64,000 nt of DNA from Burkholderiaceae bacterium (GCA_947455485.1 CANGNV010000004.1:1-64000), one strand, 5' to 3'. Positions 25,966 to 34,919 are shown, counted from the first letter of the stretch. Made by a program: numbers and translations. Notes: generated by a model not told the origin, from the letters alone.

Positions 25966-26355
25966 ATGAGCGAACGAAAAAACCCATATGAGATTATTGG
26001 TGGCGCAGCAAAGGTCGAGGAATTGGTTGACCGCTTCTATGACTTGATGGCCTTAGAAGAGCCCTTTGCAGAATTGCGGGCTATGCATTCGGAAGATCTC
26101 ACGAACTCAAGGGATAAGCTCAAGCTCTTTTTGTCGGGATGGCTGGGAGGTCCAGATATCTACTCCCCCAAGTATGGTCACCCTATGCTTCGGGCCAGGC
26201 ATCTGCCCTTCAAGATTGGTCTTAAGGAACGCAATCAATGGCTGGCCTGCATGTATCGTGCGATGGAAGATTGCGGCATTGATGGCCAGATCGGCGCTCA
26301 ACTGGAAGAGTCTTTCTTCAATACGGCCGATTGGATGAGAAACCAGCCAAACTAG
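25966..26355 (+). CDS. Group II truncated haemoglobin
   Basis: A 129-residue 2-on-2 globin. PYEIIGGAAKVEELVDRFYDLM opens the fold; proximal His79 sits in GHPMLRARHLPF and Trp92 in RNQWLACMYRAM is the G8 Trp of groups II/III. These globins bind O2 or NO and may supply oxygen or detoxify NO. Lacks the Pre-F glycine pattern of group I. Overlaps the convergent Bug gene by 4 bases. Confidence 0.9.
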   Translation: MSERKNPYEIIGGAAKVEELVDRFYDLMALEEPFAELRAMHSEDLTNSRDKLKLFLSGWLGGPDIYSPKYGHPMLRARHLPFKIGLKERNQWLACMYRAMEDCGIDGQIGAQLEESFFNTADWMRNQPN

Positions 26356-27329
26356 TCCAGCTTGGCTCCGGCCTGCTTAACAGCCTTAGCCCAACGTGGC
26401 ATTTCACCTGCTAGAAACTTCGTAAATTGATCTGCATTGAGATAGGCCGGATCTGCGCCCTGCTCAAGCATTCTTTTCTGAATCTCAGGTGAATCCAAGG
26501 TTTCCTTAAACGCCTGACTAAGCTTGTTAACAACTTCAGGTGGCGTACCTTTGGGCGCTAGGATTCCATAAAAACCGACGACCTCTAAATTGGCAACACC
26601 AGTCTCAATAACGGTTGGAGTATTGGGAAGTGCTGGATTTCGTTTTGCACTGGTCACTGCTAAAGCCCTGACTTTGCCCAGCTTTGCATAGTTTGCAGCT
26701 TGAGGCACCGATTCAGCCATAAACTGCACATGCCCTGCTATCAGATCGGTAAAGGCGGGCGCACTCCCCTTGAATGGAATGTGAACCATGAAAATCCCAG
26801 TCTCATTTTTAAGCATTTCCGGTACAAGATGGGAGATCCCACCATTGCCTGCGGAGCCATAATTTAATTTACCGGGATTGGCTTTGGCGTAGGCAACAAA
26901 TTCTTTTAATGTCTGCGCTGGCACATCCTTGTTGACGATCAAGACTAAAGGCTGTTGTGCAGTCCGGGCGATCGGCTGAAATTCTTTCAAAGTCTCGTAT
27001 GAGCTTTTGGTGTATACAGCCGGATTAATTACCATCGTGCCAGTATTGGCCAGAAGTAAGGTATACCCATCAGCTGGAGACTGTGCAACATATTGGGCGC
27101 CAACAGTGCCGCCTGCTCCCGCCTTGTAATCTACTATTACTGTTTGACCCAAGGTGGATTGCAGTTTTTCAGCCAATAATCTCATGTGCGCATCAAGAGG
27201 TCCGCCTGCCGGAAAACCAATGATCACTTTGATGGGTTTATCTGGATAAGCAGCTTGGGCAGAGATAGAAAACCAAAAACACAAGAATAGGCTTGAGAAA
27301 ATTGCTCTGCAACGAGATGATTTATACAT
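26352..27329 (-). CDS. Bug family (TctC-like) substrate-binding protein
   Basis: A 325-residue periplasmic receptor with a signal peptide ending SAQA-AY. Signatures are KVIIGFPAGGPLDAHMRLLAEKL, DYKAGAGGTVGAQYVAQ and SPADGYTLLLANTG. The PAGGPLD variant of the ligand loop differs from the other two Bug proteins (PGGAPD, PGGAVD), hinting at a different ligand. No TctAB nearby. Convergent overlap of 4 bases with the globin. Confidence 0.87.
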   Translation of the reverse strand: MYKSSRCRAIFSSLFLCFWFSISAQAAYPDKPIKVIIGFPAGGPLDAHMRLLAEKLQSTLGQTVIVDYKAGAGGTVGAQYVAQSPADGYTLLLANTGTMVINPAVYTKSSYETLKEFQPIARTAQQPLVLIVNKDVPAQTLKEFVAYAKANPGKLNYGSAGNGGISHLVPEMLKNETGIFMVHIPFKGSAPAFTDLIAGHVQFMAESVPQAANYAKLGKVRALAVTSAKRNPALPNTPTVIETGVANLEVVGFYGILAPKGTPPEVVNKLSQAFKETLDSPEIQKRMLEQGADPAYLNADQFTKFLAGEMPRWAKAVKQAGAKLD

Positions 27330-27363
27330 ATTAATATGGGTAATAAATTAAAGTTGAAATAGT

Positions 27364-28581
27364 CTATAGAGCATTTGCGCAAGCAAAACCACTAGCCCAG
27401 GCCCACTGGAAGTTATGACCTCCAAGATGCCCGGTGACATCAACGCACTCGCCAATGAAATATAAGCCAGGTTGGTTTCGAGCCATCATGGTTTGTCCAT
27501 CTAACTCTTTGGTGTCGACCCCACCTAACATCACCTCAGCCTTTTTCCAGCCCAGTGTTCCTGCAGGTTTTACCGACCAATTAGTGATGAGCTCTTTGAG
27601 GGCTTGACGATCTTTTTTAGAAACCTCAGCCCACTTTTTACCTAAGAGATTTTTCTGCTCAGCAAATGCTTTTGCTAAACGTAGTGGCATAACCGTGGCT
27701 AAGATATTTTCAGTAAGTTTAAGGCGGTTATCTTCGTTATCGAATAACTCATCGCAGGTAAATCGTCCATTAGCTTCGACTGCACCCAACCAATCAACAT
27801 GAATTGCCTCGCCCTCAGCCCAATAGCTACTTGCCTGCAAAACTGCGGGGCCTGAAAGACCTTTGTGCGTTAAGAGTAGATCCTCATTAAAGCGGCAAGC
27901 GCCATAGCGATTCCCCTTCGATCCAGAAGCAATGCGCACTGGCAAGCTGAGACCAGATAACTCAATTAGATTATCGAACTCACCAGAGGTAAATGACAGA
28001 GGTACCAATGCAGGACGTGGATCAACCACCTTCAATCCAAATTGCTTAGCGATATCTAAGGAATAAGCTGTAGCACCAATTGCAGGAACCGGTAAGCCAC
28101 CTGTTGCCATCACAATAGACTTTGATCTTTCGGCACCAGCATTGGTCTTCACAATCCATGTGCCGGCTTCATTGGATATCGACTCCACCGTAACCGGGTG
28201 ACGAATATCCACATGCCCCTTCGCGCACTCCCCTAGCAGCATCTCGATAATCTGTTTGGCGGAGTCATCACAAAATAGCTGCCCCTGATGCTTCTCATGA
28301 TAGGCAATGCGATAAGACTGGACTAGCTTAATGAATTCTTTTGAGGGGTAGCGAGCTAAGGCGCTTTTTACAAAGTTCGGATTTAAAGAGAGGAAATTGG
28401 CTGGACTGCTATGCAGATTGGTGAAATTGCATCGACCTCCACCACTGATGCGAATTTTTTCACATAAGACGTCAGCATGATCCAGTACTAATACTTTTTT
28501 ACCCAGCTGGCCAGCAATACCAGCGCAAAATAGTCCAGCTGCACCACCACCGATAATGATGGTATCCCAAGATTTAGTCAT
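27364..28581 (-). CDS. HI0933/BaiN-type NAD(P)/FAD oxidoreductase
   Basis: A 405-residue flavoprotein. N-terminal dinucleotide motif IIIGGGAAGLFCAGIAG, the family hallmark KIRISGGGRCNFTN, a second Gly-rich element SIVMATGGLPVPAIGATA and C-terminal GLYFIGECVDVTGHLGGHNFQWAWASG. The HI0933 (YhiN) family includes reductases acting on steroids and unknown small molecules. Three bases separate it from the channel-like gene upstream. Substrate unknown. Confidence 0.87.
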   Translation of the reverse strand: MTKSWDTIIIGGGAAGLFCAGIAGQLGKKVLVLDHADVLCEKIRISGGGRCNFTNLHSSPANFLSLNPNFVKSALARYPSKEFIKLVQSYRIAYHEKHQGQLFCDDSAKQIIEMLLGECAKGHVDIRHPVTVESISNEAGTWIVKTNAGAERSKSIVMATGGLPVPAIGATAYSLDIAKQFGLKVVDPRPALVPLSFTSGEFDNLIELSGLSLPVRIASGSKGNRYGACRFNEDLLLTHKGLSGPAVLQASSYWAEGEAIHVDWLGAVEANGRFTCDELFDNEDNRLKLTENILATVMPLRLAKAFAEQKNLLGKKWAEVSKKDRQALKELITNWSVKPAGTLGWKKAEVMLGGVDTKELDGQTMMARNQPGLYFIGECVDVTGHLGGHNFQWAWASGFACANAL

Positions 28582-28584
28582 GAC

Positions 28585-29115
28585 TTACTTGTAGCGCTCA
28601 ATGACTTCAGTTGGTAGCTTGAGTTTTTGCATATGCAATCGGGTGTAGGCTTGGCGGAAATTCTTGGTCATCGAGATCATGACAGATGCTGTCCATGCAA
28701 AAGCAAACATGCCGGAGAAGGCAATAATGATTGCCAACATCTTCCAACCTCTTGGCAGGAGGTCATCCATAAAGCCCATTGCGGTATAGGTGCTACCACT
28801 AAATAAAATACTCTCCCCCAAATTCGGCAGGAGATTAAAAGCTCTTAGCGAAATTCCCCAGAGAATGATCTCAAAGATATGGGTCAGAAATAAACACAGT
28901 ACGCTGACATAAAAAACGAAGGCTACCGAAGAGTACTTATGCTCTGAAAGATATAGAAATGACTTCACCTCATAGCGCTTTGCAATTTGGAGCAAGGTAA
29001 GCCCATGCACCAGCATCACAACCAGAAGCATTGCAATGCCAAACAAATAGGCTGGCAGATCCAGTTCAGAAGTTAGGGTTACGGTATTAGAGATAGTCAT
29101 AGTGTGAGCACCCAT
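28585..29115 (-). CDS. Channel-like membrane protein, degenerate K+ filter
   Basis: A 176-residue inner membrane protein (ATG at 29115, GAGAA upstream; the next ATG at 29100 also works). Helices span ~20-45, ~65-90 and ~125-150. Between the last two lies GESILFSGSTYTAMGFMDDLLPRGW, a pore-loop-like stretch where K+ channels have TVGYGD, followed by an inner helix AIIIAFSGMFAFAWTASVM as in Ion_trans_2. The filter is not canonical, so ion selectivity is doubtful. Its stop lies 3 bases before the flavoprotein start. No regulatory RCK domain. Confidence 0.6.
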   Translation of the reverse strand: MGAHTMTISNTVTLTSELDLPAYLFGIAMLLVVMLVHGLTLLQIAKRYEVKSFLYLSEHKYSSVAFVFYVSVLCLFLTHIFEIILWGISLRAFNLLPNLGESILFSGSTYTAMGFMDDLLPRGWKMLAIIIAFSGMFAFAWTASVMISMTKNFRQAYTRLHMQKLKLPTEVIERYK

Positions 29116-29135
29116 TTTACAGTTCTCACGTGCAT

Positions 29136-29993
29136 TTAGGCCAATTGATACCAGTCGCGGATGACAGTCCAAGCCTCTGCGGCAGTCTCTACAAAGTGGA
29201 TTAAATCCATATCTACCTGGTCTATCACCCCATAGCTAAGCATCCGATTAAAGCTAATAACCTCTTGCCAAAATGCCTTTCCAACCAAGATGACTGGAAA
29301 GCGCTCTACCTTTTTGGTTTGCATCAAGGTTAAAACCTCAAATAACTCGTCAAACGAGCCGAACCCTCCTGGATAGGCAACTATCGCTCTCGCTCTGAGC
29401 ATGAAATGCATTTTGCGGATAGCGAAATAGTGGAAGCGAAAACTCAAACCAGGCGTGAGATAGGGATTCGGCTGCTGCTCTCGCGGCAAGCTGATATTAA
29501 ACCCAATGCTCTGATCCCCCGCTTCAAATGCACCGCGATTTGCAGCTTCCATAATTCCGGGGCCACCGCCAGTAGCAATATGTAATTTATTTCGATCTTC
29601 AGATTGAGTGGCGTTATAACCCGCAACGATTGCTCCGAATTCTCTTGCGGAATCGTAGTACTTGCAGTGAAGTAATGCTTGTTTAGCCTCAGCTATAGCT
29701 TCGGGTGTTTTTGCATTCTTTTCTAACTCTTGCACTTTTTCAGAGCTCACAAAGCGAGTGGATCCAAAGACAGTGATCGTGTGCTCAATGCCACGCTCAT
29801 GCAAGAGGATTTCCGGCTTTAACAACTCCAACTGAAAGCGTAGACCTAAAGTTTCACGGCGAGATAAAAAGGCCTGATCATCAAAGGCAAATCGATAAGA
29901 GTCTTCAGAATTATCTTCCGCCATTTGGCTCTTATGAAGATTTAAAAAATCAGTGATCGTTTGTGAATTATTTACAGGGAGTCTTGGACTCAT
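29136..29993 (-). CDS. LOG family (TIGR00730) protein
   Basis: A 285-residue Rossmann-like protein. GGGPGIMEAANRGAFEAGDQSIGFNISLP and the catalytic YPGGFGSFDELFEVLTLMQ (usual PGGxGTxxE) mark the lonely-guy family, which hydrolyses nucleoside 5'-monophosphates (cytokinin-type or general). The Ser for Thr change is conservative and Glu/Asp partner is present (SFDE). An extra N-terminal ~60 residues mark the long branch. Its 3' end lies close before the channel-like gene. Confidence 0.85.
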   Translation of the reverse strand: MSPRLPVNNSQTITDFLNLHKSQMAEDNSEDSYRFAFDDQAFLSRRETLGLRFQLELLKPEILLHERGIEHTITVFGSTRFVSSEKVQELEKNAKTPEAIAEAKQALLHCKYYDSAREFGAIVAGYNATQSEDRNKLHIATGGGPGIMEAANRGAFEAGDQSIGFNISLPREQQPNPYLTPGLSFRFHYFAIRKMHFMLRARAIVAYPGGFGSFDELFEVLTLMQTKKVERFPVILVGKAFWQEVISFNRMLSYGVIDQVDMDLIHFVETAAEAWTVIRDWYQLA

Positions 29994-30160
29994 ATTTGCA
30001 CCTTTATTCCAAACTTTAAAATGGTCTGCCTTGAATCCTGATCATTATCACTGAGTCGACGAGGCTGAGAGGTAGCACTTCTAAATTAGTATTACTACCT
30101 AGAATATTGCATAAATTTGCTATCTAGGGCTTATTCGGATTTACCACCAGCGCTTCAGGA

Positions 30161-30182
30161 GTTAATATTGGTAGATATTAAC
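30161..30182. promoter_or_regulatory. Inverted repeat upstream of a small membrane protein
   Basis: GTTAATAT-TGGTAG-ATATTAAC is a perfect 8-bp inverted repeat with a 6-base spacer ending 18 bases before the ATG at 30201. It may be an operator or, if transcribed, a hairpin close to the ribosome binding site. The rest of the 29994-30200 gap holds no other clear feature. Confidence 0.4.
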
Positions 30183-30200
30183 CAAACCGAAGGAAAAGCA

Positions 30201-30401
30201 ATGAGCAACCGTTCAATCATCATCATGGTACTAGTATTAGTTGGTGCCACAGCCTATTTACTCCTCAAAGGCGACGGCGACATTGATATGGGTGGCGAGA
30301 AGCATGGTGCTGAAGCAGCACACATGGAAGAAGCTAAGAAAGATGCTCCTGCTGCCCCAGTTGCGCCTGCAGCAGCTCCAGCAGCTGACGCTAAGAAGTA
30401 A
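30201..30401 (+). CDS. Small membrane-anchored protein with Ala/Pro tail
   Basis: A 66-residue protein. One N-terminal transmembrane helix (IIIMVLVLVGATAYLLL) leads to an acidic, His/Met-containing middle (GDGDIDMGGEKHGAEAAHME) and an Ala/Pro/Lys tail. AAGGAAA precedes the ATG. A longer ORF from 30117 includes the palindrome and is unlikely. Possible metal-binding or cell-envelope role is speculative. Ends at a strong terminator. Confidence 0.6.
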   Translation: MSNRSIIIMVLVLVGATAYLLLKGDGDIDMGGEKHGAEAAHMEEAKKDAPAAPVAPAAAPAADAKK

Positions 30402-30420
30402 TCTCTCCTCGAGAATAATA

Positions 30421-30445
30421 AACCGCGGTTCGCCGCGGTTTTTTT
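30421..30445 (+). terminator. Rho-independent terminator
   Basis: AACCGCGG-TTCG-CCGCGGTT perfect stem with a stable TTCG loop, then T7. Ends the small membrane protein transcript. Confidence 0.92.
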
Positions 30446-30544
30446 GTGACTTTTTTATTCACTCTCTTTTAGTAAAAACTTCCAAGTCCATTGCATAAGC
30501 GATGCCCCCACCGGGTTTAGGGCGCTAAAGTAGCCGATTCAGTT

Positions 30545-31960
30545 TCAGCAAGTGTAGGTATGTAAGCGCTCTGGAATGACGACATTCTTCCACTCAAGCT
30601 CCTCCCGAATTGATTGAGCTAAGACGGCAGAAGCCTCAGGTTCTCCATGAACTACAAACACGGATTGAGGTGCGGATTCAAAACCCCTCAACCAATCTAA
30701 TAAGCCAGCTTGATCTGCGTGCGCAGATAAGCCACCAATCGTGTGAATAGAAGCGCGAACTGCGACCTCCTCACCAAATAGGCGCACTTTAGTTGCTTTA
30801 TCTACTAAGCGTCGACCTAAGCTGCCATAAGCCTGAAATCCAGTAATCACAATTGCATTTTGTGCCCGCGGTAAATTATTCTGCAGATGATGAACAATAC
30901 GGCCAGCATCACACATACCGCTCGCTGAAATAATAATCGCCCCACCCTTGATCTTGTTTAGCGCCTTAGATTCTTCTACGTCTGCAATGAACCTGAGATC
31001 TACTGCGCTAGGGTTCTTTTTGAACCACTCAAAAGTTGACTGTGACTCTTTGTCTAATTGTGAAAAGAAATGCTGAGTCAAATGGGTGGCGGCGGTTGCC
31101 ATTGGAGAGTCAACCCAAATACTGAGATGAGGTAATAAATTGCGCTTTACCAAATCAATCAATAAAAATAAAATCTCTTGTGTGCGACCAACTGCAAATG
31201 CAGGAATCACAATGTTGCCATGCGCACTCAAGGTACTAGTTACGACATCAATTAATTCAGACTCGGTATCCGCTAAAGTTTTATGCAGTCGATCGCCATA
31301 GGTTGACTCCACTACCACTACGTCTGCCTGTTCAATCCTAGCGGGATCGGGCATCAATAACTTACCCTTCATGCCAATATCCCCAGAGAAAACACAACGC
31401 TTTTTCTTGGCATGGTCTTCGGTAATGTCGATCACGGCGATTGCCGACCCCAGAATATGGCCTGCGTTCTGAAACTCGAGATTAATGCCTTGGCTAAGTT
31501 CTAGGGTTTTTCCATAAGCAAGTATTTCGCATTGCCCAAGAGCAAGCTCCACCTCTTCCATGGAGTACAAAGCCACTGGTAAATCGCCGCGCCACTTACC
31601 CACCTTTTGTCTACGCTCTGCCCGCTCTACATCCGAGCGCTGCAAATGCGCGCTATCGGGCAGCATAATTTTTAGCAACTCAAATGTCGCTTCAGTGCAA
31701 TAAATGGGACCAGCAAAACCTTGGGCACAAAGCCTCGGCAATAAACCACTATGGTCAATATGCGCATGCGTTAGGACGACGAAATCAATTTCCTTAGGGG
31801 GAAATGGTAAGGGCTCTAGATTCTTTGAGGTAGCCTCGCGCCCACCTTGAAACATACCAAAGTCCACCATGAAGCGAACTTCACGCCCACCCACAATAGC
31901 CTCGACAGAATGCCTCGAACCAGTAACCTCACCTGCAGCCCCAAGAAATTGTATTTTCAT
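30545..31960 (-). CDS. Beta-CASP metallo-beta-lactamase RNA exonuclease/endonuclease
   Basis: A 471-residue protein of the CPSF73/RNase J superfamily. Zinc ligands: H65, H67, D69, H70 in THAHIDHSG; H in NAGHILGSA; D in FSGDIG. The beta-CASP cap (IPAFAVGRTQEIL, WVDSPMA, ISASGMCDAGR, ITGFQAYGSLGRRL) and C-terminal SAHADQ and VHGEPEA are present. This short version, with no KH domain, is common in proteobacteria and degrades or processes RNA. A divergent NnrD gene starts 62 bases away. Confidence 0.9.
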   Translation of the reverse strand: MKIQFLGAAGEVTGSRHSVEAIVGGREVRFMVDFGMFQGGREATSKNLEPLPFPPKEIDFVVLTHAHIDHSGLLPRLCAQGFAGPIYCTEATFELLKIMLPDSAHLQRSDVERAERRQKVGKWRGDLPVALYSMEEVELALGQCEILAYGKTLELSQGINLEFQNAGHILGSAIAVIDITEDHAKKKRCVFSGDIGMKGKLLMPDPARIEQADVVVVESTYGDRLHKTLADTESELIDVVTSTLSAHGNIVIPAFAVGRTQEILFLLIDLVKRNLLPHLSIWVDSPMATAATHLTQHFFSQLDKESQSTFEWFKKNPSAVDLRFIADVEESKALNKIKGGAIIISASGMCDAGRIVHHLQNNLPRAQNAIVITGFQAYGSLGRRLVDKATKVRLFGEEVAVRASIHTIGGLSAHADQAGLLDWLRGFESAPQSVFVVHGEPEASAVLAQSIREELEWKNVVIPERLHTYTC

Positions 31961-32022
31961 TGTTACAGGATACTCCCGATAAAATCCATTGTTAAGCCAC
32001 CCATTAGAGCGATACTATTCAA

Positions 32023-32904
32023 ATGAATCCCGCTGCCGAACTGAGATCTCTCGAGTTAATCACTCGTCTTAAGCGAGCGCCCTCAGAGCATAAGGGGAAT
32101 GCTGGCAAGGTGCTGCTAGTTGGTGGCGCACCCGGCATGGCTGGCGCCCTGATGCTATCTGGTAGCGCCGCACTTCACTTGGGGGCCGGCTGGACCATTC
32201 TGGAGATGCTCGATCCGACAGCCGCTCATGCCATGCCAGAACAGGCTGAGCTCATGGTTCGTTTAGCCAGCTTTAATGCCCAAGAACAATTAGAGGTTAC
32301 CGCACCTGATGTGATTGCAATTGGACCGGGCTTAGGTTTTTCTGCGCTAGCTAGGGATTGGTTGATAGCTTCTGTACGCCACCCAAATGTTTCACTAGTC
32401 ATCGATGCCGATGCACTCAATCTCATTGCCGATACCCCGGAATATTTAGATCTGCTTAAAGAACGCAATAGAGTCTTTCCAGGCATGAGTATTTTGACCC
32501 CGCATCCCGGTGAAGCTGCACATCTTCTGAATACGACCGCTTCAGATGTCCAGGAAAATCGCCTTAATGCACTATCTGACTTGGTGGGGCTTACCAACTC
32601 CATTGTGGTTCTCAAAGGTCAACATACGCTCATTGCCTCTCCAACTCATCAAGCATTGCAATGCGCAGAAGGTAATCCCGGCATGGCCGTCGGCGGAATG
32701 GGCGACGTGTTAACCGGCACCATTGCAGCGATTGCTGCCCAAGGACTGCATCACAATCTCAATCTGTGGGAAGCTGGGTGTATTGGGGTACAGCTCCATG
32801 CGTCCGCTGCTGACAGTTTAGTAGCCAAGCAAATAGGTCCGATTGGGCTCACTCCATCAGAGGTCATTTTGGAGATGCGGAGTCTTCTGAATAAGCTGTT
32901 ATAA
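32023..32904 (+). CDS. nnrD: ADP-dependent NAD(P)H-hydrate dehydratase
   Basis: A 293-residue ribokinase-fold enzyme that repairs hydrated NAD(P)H. KGNAGKVLLVGGAPGMAGALMLSG, IAIGPGLG, ILTPHPGEAAHLL, VVLKGQHTLIA and GNPGMAVGGMGDVLTGTIAAI are family hallmarks, the last forming the nucleotide-phosphate site. The NnrE epimerase half found fused in E. coli is absent, so this is a stand-alone dehydratase. Six bases before the next gene. Confidence 0.9.
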   Translation: MNPAAELRSLELITRLKRAPSEHKGNAGKVLLVGGAPGMAGALMLSGSAALHLGAGWTILEMLDPTAAHAMPEQAELMVRLASFNAQEQLEVTAPDVIAIGPGLGFSALARDWLIASVRHPNVSLVIDADALNLIADTPEYLDLLKERNRVFPGMSILTPHPGEAAHLLNTTASDVQENRLNALSDLVGLTNSIVVLKGQHTLIASPTHQALQCAEGNPGMAVGGMGDVLTGTIAAIAAQGLHHNLNLWEAGCIGVQLHASAADSLVAKQIGPIGLTPSEVILEMRSLLNKLL

Positions 32905-32910
32905 AACAGC

Positions 32911-33891
32911 ATGCAATCAGCTAGCGGAACTCTCCAACATCGTCGTTATGTGTACGGCCTCTTTATGGCCGGCTTGGGCTCAGTTCTCTTTTCCGGAAAA
33001 GCTATTTTGATCAAACTTGCATTTGGTTATGGTGCAAATGCAGAGACATTAATTGCCCTAAGAATGCTTATGGCTCTTCCCTTATTCTGGGGAATTTATT
33101 GGTGGCAAGCGCGCAGACAAGCCATGAGCCCGCTAACTTGGCGAGATCAGATAAAGATATTTGCCCTGGGATTTATGGGTTACTTTCTTTCCAGCTACCT
33201 AGACTTTCTGGGGTTGCAATATATTTCCGTTGGCTTAGAAAGAATTGTTCTTTATCTCACTCCTACTATCGTCTTATTGATTTCTTATTTTGTATTAAAT
33301 AAATCCATTAGCCGATTGCAATGGTATGCGCTTGTAGTTGGGTATCTTGGGGTGATTGTGGTGTTTGTTCAGGATGCCAGCTCGACTGGTTCTTTGGCTG
33401 TACTTGGCATGTTGCTAGTCTTTGCTAGCGCATGCTCGTATGCAATCTACATGATTGGTTCCGGAGAAATGGTGAAGCGCGTAGGTAGCGTGCGCTTAGT
33501 GGTCTATGCCAGTTCGGCATCTGCGCTTCTGAGCGTCATTCAAATTCTGATTTACGATCCCGCGGCTGTATTTATACAGGTGCATCAGATCTATTGGCTC
33601 AGCTTACTCAATGCCAGTCTATGTACCGTCATTCCGATGCTGTTAATTATGATTGCAATTAATCGCATTGGCTCACCCCTCGTTGCACAAGCAGGAATTC
33701 TAGGTCCAGTCTCAACGCTATTTATGGGTTGGATCGTGCTGTCTGAACCAATCACCTGGATTCAGGTAGGTGGAATGAGTTTGGTGATGGGGGCGATGTG
33801 GCTACTGGTACGCAACAATGCGCCAGAAAAGCAAAAGGGGTTGAATTCCACAAAGCCTTTAGACCTTGAGGGATCCGACCCCCTAACTTAA
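32911..33891 (+). CDS. EamA/DMT family transporter
   Basis: A 326-residue inner membrane protein with ten helices in two EamA repeats (~15-145 and ~155-300). The SGKAILIKLAFGYGANAETLIALRML and second-repeat ACSYAIYMIGSGEMVKRVGS are typical of drug/metabolite exporters. Substrate unknown. Overlap and spacing suggest co-transcription with nnrD. Confidence 0.8.
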   Translation: MQSASGTLQHRRYVYGLFMAGLGSVLFSGKAILIKLAFGYGANAETLIALRMLMALPLFWGIYWWQARRQAMSPLTWRDQIKIFALGFMGYFLSSYLDFLGLQYISVGLERIVLYLTPTIVLLISYFVLNKSISRLQWYALVVGYLGVIVVFVQDASSTGSLAVLGMLLVFASACSYAIYMIGSGEMVKRVGSVRLVVYASSASALLSVIQILIYDPAAVFIQVHQIYWLSLLNASLCTVIPMLLIMIAINRIGSPLVAQAGILGPVSTLFMGWIVLSEPITWIQVGGMSLVMGAMWLLVRNNAPEKQKGLNSTKPLDLEGSDPLT

Positions 33892-33902
33892 TTGCTACGA
33901 AT

Positions 33903-34187
33903 TTATTGCTGAGGAGCTGCAGCAGGCTCTTGCGCTGCTTTTGCTTTTTTCTTGGCTTTTTTCTTAGCCTTCTTCTCTGCTTTTTTATCTTTCTTCGCCT
34001 GCTTCTTGGACTTCTTAGTGGCCTTCTCTGGCTGAGCTGCAGGTGCTGGAGTAGCAGGCACTGCTGCTGGAGCTGCCGCTGGCGCAGGAGCTGGCGCTGG
34101 ATCTGCCGCCATCACTGTCAGTGGTGATAAACCAATAGAGGCGGAAATGAGTGTGGCCAAAGTGAGTTTTGCAAAGCGAGTATTCAT
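33903..34187 (-). CDS. Exported Lys/Ala/Pro low-complexity protein
   Basis: A 94-residue protein: signal peptide (cleavage near VMAA-DP), then a Pro/Ala repeat (PAPAPAPAAAPAAVP), then a dense Lys block (KKSKKQAKKDKKAEKKAKKK) and a final Ala/Pro/Gln run. A positively charged exported peptide could bind lipopolysaccharide, nucleic acid or anions. No family recognised beyond similar low-complexity proteins in this clade. Convergent with the transporter, 11 bases away. Confidence 0.55.
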   Translation of the reverse strand: MNTRFAKLTLATLISASIGLSPLTVMAADPAPAPAPAAAPAAVPATPAPAAQPEKATKKSKKQAKKDKKAEKKAKKKAKKKAKAAQEPAAAPQQ

Positions 34188-34268
34188 TTAAGACTCCATA
34201 AGGTTTGTGGATAATTTGATAATACTCAATTATTTGCCATTAATGCTTCATTTAACCAAGGCGTCCGC

Positions 34269-34919
34269 ATGAACTCTTTTCCCGCCGATATCTATACAGA
34301 GCCCCAGGGATACTCAATCAACACCCTAGAAAACCTAGGCCCCCTTACCCGCCTTGCTGGGATCTGGGAAGGTCAACGGGGATTGGACATTAAGCCCAAG
34401 GTCGAAGGTCCAAAGAAGCAGGTTTATACCGAGTGTATTGAGATGCAGCCAATTGATCCACAAACCAATGGGCCGCAGTTGTTTTATGGCCTGCGCTATC
34501 ACCTCCACATCACTAAGCCCGATCAAGTCAAAACCTATCATGATCAAGTTGGCTATTGGCTTTGGGAGCCTGCGACTGGATCCATTGTTCACACCCTCAC
34601 AATTCCTCGCGGCATGATCACGATGGCAACAGGCAAAGCCTCTGCCAGTGCAACCCAGTTTGAATGCGTTGCCAAAATTGATGATCCAACTGCTGGAATT
34701 TCTTCAAGCCCTTTCTTGGACTACGCATTTAAAACCATTGAGTACCGCATCATGGTGACCATATTGGAGGATGGCACTTGGTCTTATGAGCAGGACACGG
34801 TCATGATGATCAAAGGTCAGGATGCGCCCTTTCACCATCTTGATACCAATGTATTAACGAAGGTAGGTGAAGCAACTCCCAATCCTTTGGCGCTAGAGGC
34901 AATGAAAAAGCCGTCCTAA
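34269..34919 (+). CDS. Nitrobindin-like heme-binding beta-barrel protein
   Basis: A 216-residue protein of the DUF1794/THAP4-C-like FABP fold. LAGIWEGQRGLD opens the barrel, and WSYEQDTVMM with PFHHLDTNVLTKVG at the C-terminus are typical of this group. Nitrobindins bind heme and can isomerise peroxynitrite; an unstated ligand is also possible because the proximal His cannot be fixed by eye. Its stop codon lies in a terminator loop. Confidence 0.72.
   Translation: MNSFPADIYTEPQGYSINTLENLGPLTRLAGIWEGQRGLDIKPKVEGPKKQVYTECIEMQPIDPQTNGPQLFYGLRYHLHITKPDQVKTYHDQVGYWLWEPATGSIVHTLTIPRGMITMATGKASASATQFECVAKIDDPTAGISSSPFLDYAFKTIEYRIMVTILEDGTWSYEQDTVMMIKGQDAPFHHLDTNVLTKVGEATPNPLALEAMKKPS

Noticed and set aside
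32226-32615. 129-residue minus-strand ORF inside nnrD
   Set aside because: Real gene on the plus strand carries all NnrD motifs.
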